This document shows, in pieces, positions 1 to 8,730 of a DNA stretch of 64,000 nucleotides. Each line of letters starts with the position of its first letter. The stretch's first letter is position 1. The position numbers and the translations under genes are program-made. The stretch spans positions 1,302,001 to 1,366,000 of the forward strand of contig NZ_PJCA01000031.1 of assembly GCF_002836355.1 (NCBI RefSeq), in the 5' to 3' direction. The notes under the pieces are model-generated. The model did not search any database and was not told where the DNA came from. It was given only the letters and a program-made list of their open reading frames with translations. Origin of the DNA: Moritella sp. Urea-trap-13. GTDB taxonomy: Bacteria; Pseudomonadota; Gammaproteobacteria; Enterobacterales; Moritellaceae.

Positions 1-307
1 CCAACGTGCCACGCTCAATTGGCGAGATATCACTTGAGACGTTGTTCATAATGAACACACCGTGCTCAGCCATCAAGGTTAATTGCGCTGTCAGCTTTTT
101 AGGATTCAGTTGATTAACATCTGGCCAGAAGTTAAGGCCCTTACTTAATGCTTCAACTTCAGTGTTGCCATGTTCATCAACAACTTTAGAACCTTTGAAC
201 TTGCTTGCATCCCAAAGATCATCATAAGTAGGGGTAAAAGTATTTGCAGCGAGTGCTTCCGCTTCAATCGGCAAAACTTCATCAAGAGAAAATATAATTC
301 GTTTCAT
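1..307 (-). CDS. Hypothetical protein, partial (C-terminus outside window)
   Basis: An open frame runs on the minus strand from an ATG at 305-307 for 102 codons and leaves the window at base 1, so the C-terminus is missing. The visible part starts MKRIIFSLDEVLP and looks soluble, with no signal peptide or membrane segment. A purine-rich stretch (AGAGCGG) sits about six bases before the ATG, which supports this start. It follows aroG on the same strand, but a terminator-like hairpin separates the two, so it probably depends on read-through or on a promoter overlapping that hairpin. I do not recognise the family. Confidence 0.7.
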   Translation of the reverse strand, partial: MKRIIFSLDEVLPIEAEALAANTFTPTYDDLWDASKFKGSKVVDEHGNTEVEALSKGLNFWPDVNQLNPKKLTAQLTLMAEHGVFIMNNVSSDISPIERGTL

Positions 308-329
308 TGTTGTCCGCTCTTTAATGACA

Positions 330-355
330 AAAGCACAAACCAAAGTTTGTGCTTT
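330..355 (-). terminator. Rho-independent terminator after aroG
   Basis: Perfect 11-bp inverted repeat (AAAGCACAAAC and its complement) around a 4-base loop, read on the minus strand into TTTTGTC. It lies 70 bp past the aroG stop and only 22 bp before the ATG of the next gene. Confidence 0.7.
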
Positions 356-427
356 ATAGCTTGAGTATATAATATCTCGAACTATATACCTAAACAGCGT
401 TGCAATGCAAGTTAGCTGACCGCTTGC

Positions 428-1489
428 TTATTTAACGGTGCGGCGTGTAGCAACTGCATCAGATAGCTGTGCCATCATAGTTTCAGTATCAGCCCAACCG
501 ATGCAAGCATCTGTGATACTTTGACCGTAAGTTTCTACCTTACCATCAATTAGATCTTGACGACCTTCAACTAAATGACTTTCCACCATCACACCAAAGA
601 TTGCACTATTACCTGCGCTGATCTGGCCTGAAACGTCAGTCGAAACATCCATTTGTTTCTGGAATTTCTTCTCACTATTTGCGTGGCTAAAATCAATCAT
701 GATGTTAACGTCTTGCTTAGCAGACTCTAACTGAGTTGTAATTGTCGCTACATCATCAGCAGAATAGTTGGTCGACTTATTACCACCACGTAGGATGATA
801 TGACAATCAGGGTTACCTGCAGTAGAGATTATTGCCGAGTGACCAAATTTAGTTACTGATAAGAAATGGTGCGGTGCGTTAGCACTACCAATCGCATCAA
901 TCGCTACTTTAATTGTACCGTCGGTGCCGTTTTTGAAACCAACAGGGCAAGACATACCAGAAGCCAGTTCACGGTGAACTTGTGACTCTGTAGTACGTGC
1001 ACCAATTGCGCCCCAACTCATTAGGTCACCAACATATTGTGGTGTGATCATATCAAGGAATTCACCTGCAGTTGGTAGACCCATCGCATTCACATCAAGC
1101 AATAATTTACGTGCAATACGTACACCATCATTTAATTGGAAGCTGTCGTTAAGATAAGGGTCATTGATTAAACCTTTCCAACCTACAGTTGTACGTGGTT
1201 TTTCAAAATAAACACGCATAACAATTTCGAGAGTATCTTTATATTTTTCACGTAATGCCACTAGTCGCTCTGCATATTCTAACGCAGCTTCTGTGTCATG
1301 AATTGAACAAGGTCCAACAATCACTAAAAGGCGATCGTCTTCTTGTTTAAGAATTTGGCTAATACTATTACGTGATTCAAATACTGTTTTAGTCACATCA
1401 TCAGAAGCAGGGTATTTTTCTAACACTGCAATTGGCGGTAATAATTCTTTTACTTCACGGATTCTGACGTCGTCTGTTTGATAATGCAT
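428..1489 (-). CDS. aroG: 3-deoxy-7-phosphoheptulonate synthase (DAHP synthase), AroG type
   Basis: This enzyme condenses phosphoenolpyruvate with erythrose 4-phosphate, the first step of the shikimate pathway to aromatic amino acids, in the cytoplasm. The 353-residue length and almost continuous similarity to E. coli AroG identify a class I-alpha enzyme. Visible landmarks are GPCSIHD (59-65, with metal-binding Cys61), KPRTTVGWKG (97-106) and GARTTESQVHREL (163-175). Ser180, which in E. coli AroG lines the phenylalanine site, is present and followed by CPVG as in AroG rather than MPVG as in AroF. This suggests, but does not prove, Phe-sensitive feedback control. It is transcribed away from the yciU-like gene. 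I see no obvious attenuator leader peptide. Confidence 0.95.
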   Translation of the reverse strand: MHYQTDDVRIREVKELLPPIAVLEKYPASDDVTKTVFESRNSISQILKQEDDRLLVIVGPCSIHDTEAALEYAERLVALREKYKDTLEIVMRVYFEKPRTTVGWKGLINDPYLNDSFQLNDGVRIARKLLLDVNAMGLPTAGEFLDMITPQYVGDLMSWGAIGARTTESQVHRELASGMSCPVGFKNGTDGTIKVAIDAIGSANAPHHFLSVTKFGHSAIISTAGNPDCHIILRGGNKSTNYSADDVATITTQLESAKQDVNIMIDFSHANSEKKFQKQMDVSTDVSGQISAGNSAIFGVMVESHLVEGRQDLIDGKVETYGQSITDACIGWADTETMMAQLSDAVATRRTVK

Positions 1490-1682
1490 ACTAATAATAT
1501 TCCTTTATTCGCCCTCAGGCATTCATACTCTAATGTGATATTGTCCGCATTCAATGTAACGTCTATTTCACTCGGAAGCAATTATAAATCACATAAAAAA
1601 TCCGTGGATATTGTAAGAAATATTCTTATCTTACCGAGATTAAGGTAATATCCAGCGAAAATACCCTAAACTTGGAAATCCT
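1490..1682. promoter_or_regulatory. Divergent aroG / yciU intergenic region with palindrome
   Basis: This 193-bp spacer carries the promoters of two divergent genes. At 1614-1628 there is a near-palindrome, TAAGAA-ATA-TTCTTA, followed by a shorter inverted pair, TTACC and GGTAA, at about 1632-1648. It does not match the TyrR box well (TGTAAA-N6-TTTACA). No binding factor can be named. Confidence 0.3.
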
Positions 1683-1997
1683 ATGCTATTAAAAACTGAA
1701 GATGAATTAATTGACTTCGCCTATGACGCCTTTTTAGAGGATGCGCAAACGCAATTATCACCTGCAGATCAAATCTTATTTGCCATGCAATTCGAAGATC
1801 TTGGTGCTGTTGATATCGTCGATCTTGGTAGCGATTGGCCAGCAAGTGTGGCGATGGGTGTTAATGACGATGAATATTGTGAATTACACATCGGCCTCGT
1901 TGACGACAAAGATTTACTCAGTGATATTTTTGGCCGCGTACTGGTCAAGAAAAAAGCCAACGATAAGTTTATCCATATTCTTTGGAAAACTGAATAA
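1683..1997 (+). CDS. Double-stranded-DNA-mimic protein, YciU/HI1450 family (DUF440)
   Basis: The 104-residue protein is small, strongly acidic and resembles E. coli YciU and HI1450. Members have an acidic face thought to imitate double-stranded DNA and to bind HU-like or other DNA-binding proteins. The family pattern is visible: an N-terminal LIDFAYDAFLEDA helix, LSPADQILFAMQFEDLGA at about 26-43, then acidic strands (VNDDEYCELHIGLVDDKD) and a C-terminal FIHILWKTE like the HIIWRE end of YciU. It is monocistronic and sits about 100 bp before argA on the same strand. Its partner here is unknown. Confidence 0.85.
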   Translation: MLLKTEDELIDFAYDAFLEDAQTQLSPADQILFAMQFEDLGAVDIVDLGSDWPASVAMGVNDDEYCELHIGLVDDKDLLSDIFGRVLVKKKANDKFIHILWKTE

Positions 1998-2098
1998 TCA
2001 ATAGACTGTGACTTGATTTCATCTCCGATTTAAGGAATATTAGCTTTAGAGCTATTATTTAAAATAAGTATTTAGAGTAAGATGTTAAATCCAAGGAG

Positions 2099-3427
2099 AT
2101 GGAATTGAGTCAACAAGATAACCAGTTAGTACGTTGGTTTCGGCAATCAGCGCCTTACCTCAATGCGCATCGTGATAAAACAATCGTACTGACATTGAGC
2201 GGTGAAGCCATAGCTCATACTAATTTCATCAATATCGTCAATGACATTGCCTTATTAAACATTCTCGGCATTCGCATTGTCTTGGTTTTTGGCGCGCGCC
2301 CACAAATTAATAGCATACTCGCGCATAATAACTGTGAGAGTCAGTTTCATAAATGCCAGCGCGTCACTGATGAGCAAGCCTTTCCGTTCATTAAACAAGT
2401 TATTGGTCAGCTGCAGTATGAAATTACCGCGGCATTCTCGATGAGTTTGGTCAATACCCAAATGCACGGTGTGAAAATCAATATCGTCAGTGGTAACTTC
2501 ATTACTGCGCAACCAATTGGGGTCGATGAGGGGGTGGATTTTTGTCATACCGGCCGCGTTCGCCGTGTTGATACCGATGCATTGGAATATCAACTCGCCC
2601 AAAATGCCATTACCGTAGTTCCCCCACTCGGCTATTCGGTCACCGGTGAGAGTTTTAACCTCAGTGCCGAGGAAGTTGCCACCAAGATAGCCATCAAACT
2701 CAGTGCCCATAAACTCATCAACTTTTGCTCTTCACAAGGTGTATTGGATTATAACGGTAGCCTCATTTCTGAAATGTTTCCTGAACAAGCACAGCAACGC
2801 TTAGCCGAACTTGAAGAACAAGGTGGCATAAATACTGGCACAGCGTCTTACTTACGCGCTGCCATTAATGCTTCTTTAGCAGGTGTACCCCGCTGTCATT
2901 TAGTCAGTTACAAAACCGATGGTTCATTGTTACAAGAGCTGTTCTCACGTGATGGTGTCGGTACTCAAATAGTACGCCAAAGCGCCGAGCAAACACGCCC
3001 TGCTAAAATTGAAGATGTACCCGGGATCATGTTACTGACGCAACCTTTAGTTGACCAAGGAATGCTAGTACAGCGCAGTAGGGAGCAGCTAGTGCGAGAC
3101 ATTGAGCACTTCACTGTCGTTGAACGTGATGGCACCATTATTGGCTGTGCCTCACTGTATTGTTTTTCTGGCAATATTGCTGAAATGGCCAGTGTCGCCA
3201 CCCATCCTGAATATCGCCGCCTGAGTCGCGGTGACTTACTGGTCAAGGAAATTGAACGCCAAGCCAAGTCACAAGGCATGGATAACTTGTTTGTACTAAC
3301 AACACACAGTATTCATTGGTTTAGAGAACGTGGTTTCGAGCCGGTGGAGCTTGAGCAATTACCGGTTGAAAAACAAGAGTTGTATAACTTGCAGCGTCGT
3401 TCAAAAATATTAATGAAGGCTTTATAA
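2099..3427 (+). CDS. argA: Amino-acid N-acetyltransferase (N-acetylglutamate synthase)
   Basis: ArgA acetylates glutamate with acetyl-CoA, the first step of linear arginine synthesis. The 442-residue protein has the classical two-part layout: an amino-acid-kinase-like domain (about 1-285, with VVSGNF-type IVSGNFITAQPIGVDEGVD) and a C-terminal GNAT domain (about 295-430, with MASVATHPEYRRLSRGD and FVLTTHSIHWFRERGF). In E. coli the kinase-like part binds arginine for feedback inhibition. The start is uncertain: AAGGAG (2093-2098) touches the ATG at 2099, so a TTG at 2105, six bases from that ribosome-binding site, may be used instead. A hairpin terminator follows the stop. Confidence 0.93.
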   Translation: MELSQQDNQLVRWFRQSAPYLNAHRDKTIVLTLSGEAIAHTNFINIVNDIALLNILGIRIVLVFGARPQINSILAHNNCESQFHKCQRVTDEQAFPFIKQVIGQLQYEITAAFSMSLVNTQMHGVKINIVSGNFITAQPIGVDEGVDFCHTGRVRRVDTDALEYQLAQNAITVVPPLGYSVTGESFNLSAEEVATKIAIKLSAHKLINFCSSQGVLDYNGSLISEMFPEQAQQRLAELEEQGGINTGTASYLRAAINASLAGVPRCHLVSYKTDGSLLQELFSRDGVGTQIVRQSAEQTRPAKIEDVPGIMLLTQPLVDQGMLVQRSREQLVRDIEHFTVVERDGTIIGCASLYCFSGNIAEMASVATHPEYRRLSRGDLLVKEIERQAKSQGMDNLFVLTTHSIHWFRERGFEPVELEQLPVEKQELYNLQRRSKILMKAL

Positions 3428-3432
3428 GATTT

Positions 3433-3484
3433 GGCAGTAACCGAAACACAGAGCATCACCTATCTGTTACTGCCTTTTCTTTTC
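3433..3484 (+). terminator. Terminator after argA
   Basis: GGCAGTAAC (3433-3441) and its complement GTTACTGCC (3466-3474) form a 9-bp stem with a 24-base loop, followed directly by TTTTCTTTT. Confidence 0.7.
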
Positions 3485-3608
3485 CACAAACAAAGCAGCC
3501 TGTTACAATTCGGTACACTTACCTTCGCCATAATGTGCGCGAGCCACTACTACACAGCGAATATTTAGAGCTATAATCCCTCCTCATTCTTGGGAAGAGT
3601 TCAAATAC

Positions 3609-3893
3609 ATGTCATTACGACGAGTCTTACAACATGCATTTCAACATTTCAGTCAGCGGTTACTCGCGCAACTAGACAGTAAACAGCGCTTATGGATCGT
3701 ACAAGTAGATGAAGGCGGGCTAAAAAATCAATCATTTATCGTTGATGAAGACAACTTTCAGCAACCTATGGATTGGATGCTGAAGCGGCACTATTCTGTC
3801 ACTGATTTGGAAAATGTAAATAACATGAAGCGTGCCGAAGTAGTTAGCATCAAACTTGCGAACGCTAAGCACAGCTTGATCCGAGCTAAATAG
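3609..3893 (+). CDS. Small hypothetical protein
   Basis: A 94-residue, basic, soluble protein begins MSLRRVLQHAFQHF. No signal peptide, membrane segment or known motif is visible. The N-terminus is rich in His, Gln and Arg, and the middle reads RLWIVQVDEGG. A GGGAAGAG purine run stands well upstream of the ATG, so the ribosome-binding site is weak. It lies between the argA terminator and the convergent hemH gene and seems monocistronic. I do not recognise it; related ORFs in the same genus would be needed to confirm it is translated. Confidence 0.55.
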   Translation: MSLRRVLQHAFQHFSQRLLAQLDSKQRLWIVQVDEGGLKNQSFIVDEDNFQQPMDWMLKRHYSVTDLENVNNMKRAEVVSIKLANAKHSLIRAK

Positions 3894-3950
3894 CGAGCAA
3901 CTCGCTATTAACTAGCCATCAACTATTAGCTATCCACTAACCACTAACCA

Positions 3951-4937
3951 CTAACGTAAGTATTCACTCGCAACAGCATGTAGCGCACGTACATGCGCTT
4001 CATCATCATTTAAACAAGCAATGAAACGGTAATCTTCACCACCGGCGTCGACAAATACAGCTTTGTTTTCAATTGCCATTTCTTCGAGTGTTTCTAAACA
4101 ATCAACTGCAAACGCTGGCGCGATCAAATCGAGTGATTTCGTACCACTTGCAGCTAGCTTTACTAAGGTTTCATTAGTATACGGTTGTAGCCATTCAGCT
4201 TTACCAAAACGCGATTGATAGCAATGCACAACCTCATCTTCCGCTAATCCTAGACGCGCACATAGCAGTGCGGTTGTTTCAACGCAGTGGTCAGCATAGA
4301 TATCGCCTTTTTCAACCAGAAACTTAGGAATACCATGATAAGACAGTAGTAGTTTTTCAGCTCTGCCCTTGTCAGCCCAATGGCGTTCTACGCTTAACGC
4401 TAATGCTTCAATATAAGCAGCATTGTTATGGTAGTGCTTTACTAAGCTTACGCTTGGTACATCGATAGTTGCTTGTAGATAGTTAGCTACTTGATCAAAT
4501 ACGGGTGCAGTGGTGGTTGATGAGTATTGTGGAAACAACGGCAGTACCACGATGTGTTCAGCACCTGCTTGCTGTAACTTAGCTATCGCATTGTTAATAC
4601 TGCGTTCGCCATACGTCATAGCGAGCTCAACCTGTACGTCTTGCCCTGCATCGTTAAATATCGCCGATAGCGCTTTTTGCTGTAATAGACTGTAATGTAA
4701 TAGCGGTGAGCCATCATCAAACCAAATCGACTGGTAGGCTTTAGCTACACGTTTACAACGTAAAGGTAAAATAACACCGTTTAATAGCGGTAACCAAAAT
4801 AATCGAGGAATACTGACAACGCGGGGATCAGACAGAAATGGTCTTAAAAAGGCTTTAACACCGGCTGGTGTGGCTGAATCTGGCGTACCAAGGTTAACCA
4901 ATAAAATACTTTGCTTAGTCATATTACACATAATCAC
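3951..4937 (-). CDS. hemH: Ferrochelatase
   Basis: Ferrochelatase inserts Fe2+ into protoporphyrin IX, the last step of heme synthesis, at the inner face of the cytoplasmic membrane. The protein (up to 328 residues) starts with the family signature ILLVNLGTPDSATP, and contains MTYGERSI, VVLPLFPQYSSTTT and LLSYHGIPK, which includes the conserved SxHG catalytic His. The C-terminal part contains PAFAVDCLETLEE with the conserved Glu pattern. Three starts are possible: GTG 4937, ATG 4931 and ATG 4922. None has a strong ribosome-binding site; alignment with E. coli HemH favours 4931 or 4922. It lies downstream of adk in the conserved htpG-adk-hemH order. Confidence 0.94.
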   Translation of the reverse strand: MIMCNMTKQSILLVNLGTPDSATPAGVKAFLRPFLSDPRVVSIPRLFWLPLLNGVILPLRCKRVAKAYQSIWFDDGSPLLHYSLLQQKALSAIFNDAGQDVQVELAMTYGERSINNAIAKLQQAGAEHIVVLPLFPQYSSTTTAPVFDQVANYLQATIDVPSVSLVKHYHNNAAYIEALALSVERHWADKGRAEKLLLSYHGIPKFLVEKGDIYADHCVETTALLCARLGLAEDEVVHCYQSRFGKAEWLQPYTNETLVKLAASGTKSLDLIAPAFAVDCLETLEEMAIENKAVFVDAGGEDYRFIACLNDDEAHVRALHAVASEYLR

Positions 4938-5012
4938 TATATCGTTTAACGAGTGACTCTATTCTATGCGATTAAGTAACTTGGATCCAATAACTCGTTG
5001 AGATTTAGTTAT

Positions 5013-5040
5013 AAAAAAACCCCGAGCACGCTCGAGGTTT
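5013..5040 (-). terminator. Terminator after adk
   Basis: Minus-strand stem CCTCGAG/CTCGGGG (one G-T pair) with loop CGTG, followed by seven T residues. It separates adk from hemH, so hemH should have its own promoter. Confidence 0.8.
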
Positions 5041-5094
5041 GATAGCCGTATAAAGATTAATCGAAGGGTTACCCCTCTCTATTAATCTATAGAA

Positions 5095-5748
<654 letters not shown>

Positions 5749-5915
5749 TTAAATTGACTTAGCTTGTGTAAATTGCTTAAATTTCAGAACCGCTAGACTA
5801 CACGGGAAATCCGATGTGTTCAAGTACGGCCCTTAATTGTTACCTGTTTGTATACAACTTTGTGAGTAATACGATGAAGATACGTATTCACACTGTTAAG
5901 TTTGTTTAAATGTAC

Positions 5916-7826
5916 TTAACTAATTAGTCGATTCATACGCGCAATGAATGCAGCAGGATCATCTAAGCTACCACGCTCAGTCAATTGTGCTTGTTCTAAC
6001 AACAGTTGCACCCAGTCTGCAAATACCGTTTCATCCGCTTCATCAGCAACACGTTTAATCATTTCATGTTCTGGATTTAACTCAAAAATGTATTTCTGTG
6101 GTGGTACAGCTTGACCAGCAGATTCCATCAACTTGATCATTTGGCTGCTCATGCCATCTTCGTTTGTTACCACACAAGACGGTGTAGCAGTAAGACGATG
6201 TGTTAAACGTACGTCAGCTACTTTGTCGCCTAATGTAGATTTTGCACGCTCAAGGAAACTTGCAAATTCTTCAGTCGCTTCTTCTTTGGCTTTTTTTGCA
6301 TCTTCATCATCAAGGTCGCCAAGGTCTAAATCACCTTTAGTTACTGATACAAGTTGCTTGCCATCAAAGTCTGTTAAGTGTGAAAGTAACCACTCATCAA
6401 TACGGTCAGTTAATAGTAATACTTCAATGCCTTTTTTCTTAAAAATTTCAAGGTAAGCACTGTTTACAGCCGTGGTGTAGTTATCTGCTGTAATGTAGTA
6501 AATCTTATCTTGGCCTTCAGGCATGTTTTCGATGTATTTACCGAAACCAACTTCTTGTGCAGGACCGCCAACCGATGTTGAAGAGAAACGTAATAAAGAA
6601 GCAATCTTCTCTTTATTCGCCATGTCTTCAGCTGGGCCTTCTTTCAATGCTTGACCAAATTCGTTCCAGAATTTAAGGTACTTTTCATCATCATTCTTCG
6701 CCATACGTTCAAGCATAGTCAATACACGCTTAGTACAAGCAGTGCGTAATGATGTGGTAATTTTATTATCTTGTAATATTTCACGTGAGACGTTTAGTGG
6801 CAAATCGTTTGAATCTAACACACCCTTCACGAAACGCAGGTAAGTTGGCATAAACTGTTCAGCGTCATCCATAATGAATACACGTCGTACATACAGTTTT
6901 AGGCCATGTTCTTTTTCACGGTTCCACATATCAAATGGTGCACGTGCAGGGATATAAAGTAGGCTGGTATATTCTTGCTTACCTTCTACACGGTTATGGC
7001 TCCATGTTAGTGGATCTTCAAAATCGTGAGCGATGTGCTTATAGAACTCATTATATTCTTCATCTTTTAGTTCATTTTTCGATAATGTCCACAATGCGCT
7101 TGCACGGGTAATCGATTCCCACTCACCCGGTACTGCTGGTGTTTTTTCACCGTCAGGACCATCTGATTCAGGTTGTTCTTCTTTCCACATTTCAACAGGA
7201 ATGCTGATGTGATCTGAATATTTGTTAACGATTTGACGCAATTTCCATGCATCAAGTAAGTCATCTTCACCTTCACGTAGGTGCAAGATGATTTCAGTAC
7301 CACGGCTTTCTTTAGTAATATCAGCTAGACGGTAGTCGCCCTCACCTTCAGATTCCCACTGTACCGCTTGGTCCGCTGCTGCGCCCGCTGCACGTGTATT
7401 CACTGTCATCATATCTGCTACGATGAAACCAGAATAGAAACCAACACCAAACTGACCGATCAATTGCGAATCTTTAGCTTGGTCGCCAGATAGGTTATTA
7501 AAGAATTCAGATGTACCAGAACGTGCAATCGTACCTAAGTGCGAGATAACATCTTCACGTGACATACCTATGCCGTTATCAGCAATGGTAATGGTACGGG
7601 CCGTTTTATCAAGCGTAACACGTACACGTAATTCGCCATCGTCTTCATATAAGCTATTATCTGATAATGCTTTAAAACGTAATTTATCGGCTGCATCTGC
7701 CGCATTAGAGACAAGTTCACGTAAAAAGATTTCTTTATTTGAGTATAAAGAATGGATCATTAATTTAAGCAGTTGTTTCACTTCAGCTTGAAAGCCGTGA
7801 GTCTCAGTATTAACTGTATCAGTCAT
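5916..7826 (-). CDS. htpG: Molecular chaperone HtpG (bacterial Hsp90)
   Basis: HtpG is the ATP-dependent Hsp90 chaperone of bacteria; it remodels client proteins in the cytoplasm, often with DnaK. The 636-residue protein has the full domain order. The N-terminal GHKL ATPase carries [18 protein letters not shown] (33-50), DNGIGM and [11 protein letters not shown]. The middle domain contains [21 protein letters not shown] and [11 protein letters not shown]. The C-terminal dimerisation domain follows. AAGGAAC lies just before the ATG. A sigma-32-type promoter is visible upstream, as expected for a heat-shock gene. Confidence 0.97.
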   Translation of the reverse strand: MTDTVNTETHGFQAEVKQLLKLMIHSLYSNKEIFLRELVSNAADAADKLRFKALSDNSLYEDDGELRVRVTLDKTARTITIADNGIGMSREDVISHLGTIARSGTSEFFNNLSGDQAKDSQLIGQFGVGFYSGFIVADMMTVNTRAAGAAADQAVQWESEGEGDYRLADITKESRGTEIILHLREGEDDLLDAWKLRQIVNKYSDHISIPVEMWKEEQPESDGPDGEKTPAVPGEWESITRASALWTLSKNELKDEEYNEFYKHIAHDFEDPLTWSHNRVEGKQEYTSLLYIPARAPFDMWNREKEHGLKLYVRRVFIMDDAEQFMPTYLRFVKGVLDSNDLPLNVSREILQDNKITTSLRTACTKRVLTMLERMAKNDDEKYLKFWNEFGQALKEGPAEDMANKEKIASLLRFSSTSVGGPAQEVGFGKYIENMPEGQDKIYYITADNYTTAVNSAYLEIFKKKGIEVLLLTDRIDEWLLSHLTDFDGKQLVSVTKGDLDLGDLDDEDAKKAKEEATEEFASFLERAKSTLGDKVADVRLTHRLTATPSCVVTNEDGMSSQMIKLMESAGQAVPPQKYIFELNPEHEMIKRVADEADETVFADWVQLLLEQAQLTERGSLDDPAAFIARMNRLIS

Positions 7827-7893
7827 TACTTGTTCCTTTGTTCTAATGGGGTGATTCAGATTACAAATTATCTGAATTTATTCGTTAATAGAT

Positions 7894-7923
7894 AGATGGG
7901 TTTGTTATCAGTGTTTTCAAGGG
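7894..7923 (-). promoter_or_regulatory. Heat-shock (sigma-32) promoter of htpG
   Basis: On the minus strand CTTGAAA (7915-7921) is followed after 14 bases by CCCATCTA (from 7900 downward). This fits the sigma-32 consensus (CTTGAAA, 13-17 bases, CCCATnTa) almost perfectly. It lies about 70 bp before the htpG ATG. Confidence 0.8.
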
Positions 7924-8102
7924 CAACTAATAATTTTAATCTGTGAGCGCAAACGCAACTACTTAAAAAGCAATGTAAAAAAGCCATTTTCAATTAGAAA
8001 ATGCTTGCATATTAATATCACAACAATCACTATATTGCGCACAATGTATTTATTTACACTGCTATTTACTTCTACTTATTTATTATTTAAAGGGGACTTA
8101 CG

Positions 8103-8582
8103 ATGACGAAACTTTATGATTTCGAAGTAACAACAATCACTGGTGAACAAAAAAAACTCAGTGATTATAAAGGCCAAGCAGTACTGATCGTAAATACCGC
8201 CAGTAAATGTGGTTTCACTAATCAATATGCCGAATTAGAAGAGTTACAGCAAACCTATGCGAGTAAAGGATTAGCTATTCTCGGTTTCCCTTGCAACCAG
8301 TTTAAGCAGCAGGAACAAGGTTCAGATGCTGATATCAACTCATTCTGTCAGCTGAATTTTGGTGTTACCTTTGACATGTTTAGCAAAATCGATGTCAATG
8401 GTGATAATGCCGACCCCCTGTATAAATGGCTCAAGTCAGAAGCAACAGGTCTGTTAGGCAGTAAAGGCATTAAATGGAACTTCACTAAATTTTTGGTTAA
8501 CCGTGACGGTAATGTAGTCGATCGCTTTGCACCTACGCTCTCTCCAAAAGGCATGGTAAAAGATATTGAGAAGCTGCTGTAA
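8103..8582 (+). CDS. Glutathione peroxidase family protein (cysteine type)
   Basis: Members reduce hydrogen peroxide and organic peroxides. The 159-residue protein has the catalytic motif NTASKCGFTNQY with Cys36 in place of selenocysteine, FPCNQF (62-67, catalytic Gln66) and KWNFTKFLV with Trp125 and Asn126. A further Cys82 (FCQLNFGVTF) sits where thioredoxin-dependent members such as BtuE keep a cysteine, so thioredoxin may be the real reductant; this is inference. There is no signal peptide, so it is cytoplasmic. AAAGGGGAC gives a strong ribosome-binding site. It is divergent from htpG and ends in its own terminator. Confidence 0.93.
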   Translation: MTKLYDFEVTTITGEQKKLSDYKGQAVLIVNTASKCGFTNQYAELEELQQTYASKGLAILGFPCNQFKQQEQGSDADINSFCQLNFGVTFDMFSKIDVNGDNADPLYKWLKSEATGLLGSKGIKWNFTKFLVNRDGNVVDRFAPTLSPKGMVKDIEKLL

Positions 8583-8597
8583 AGCAATCGTTATAAT

Positions 8598-8648
8598 ACA
8601 AACTATTTAGCAGTAACAATAACTTAGTCAAATAGTTTGTAGTTTTTT
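8598..8648 (+). terminator. Terminator after glutathione peroxidase
   Basis: Perfect 11-bp stem ACAAACTATTT (8598-8608) with AAATAGTTTGT (8630-8640), a 21-base loop and AGTTTTTT after it. Confidence 0.75.
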
Positions 8649-8730
8649 ACAACAATCCCCCCGTATCAGGGGTGGAACTTCGCCCTCCTCTGTCGTATAG
8701 TGTGCGCAATTCATTATAGGAAGGCTTTAC

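Noticed and set aside
2010-2098. ARG box before argA
   Set aside because: No sequence close to the TGAAT-N4-ATTCA consensus is present.
2255-2710. 151-codon minus-strand ORF inside argA
   Set aside because: Antisense shadow of a well-conserved gene; no independent support.
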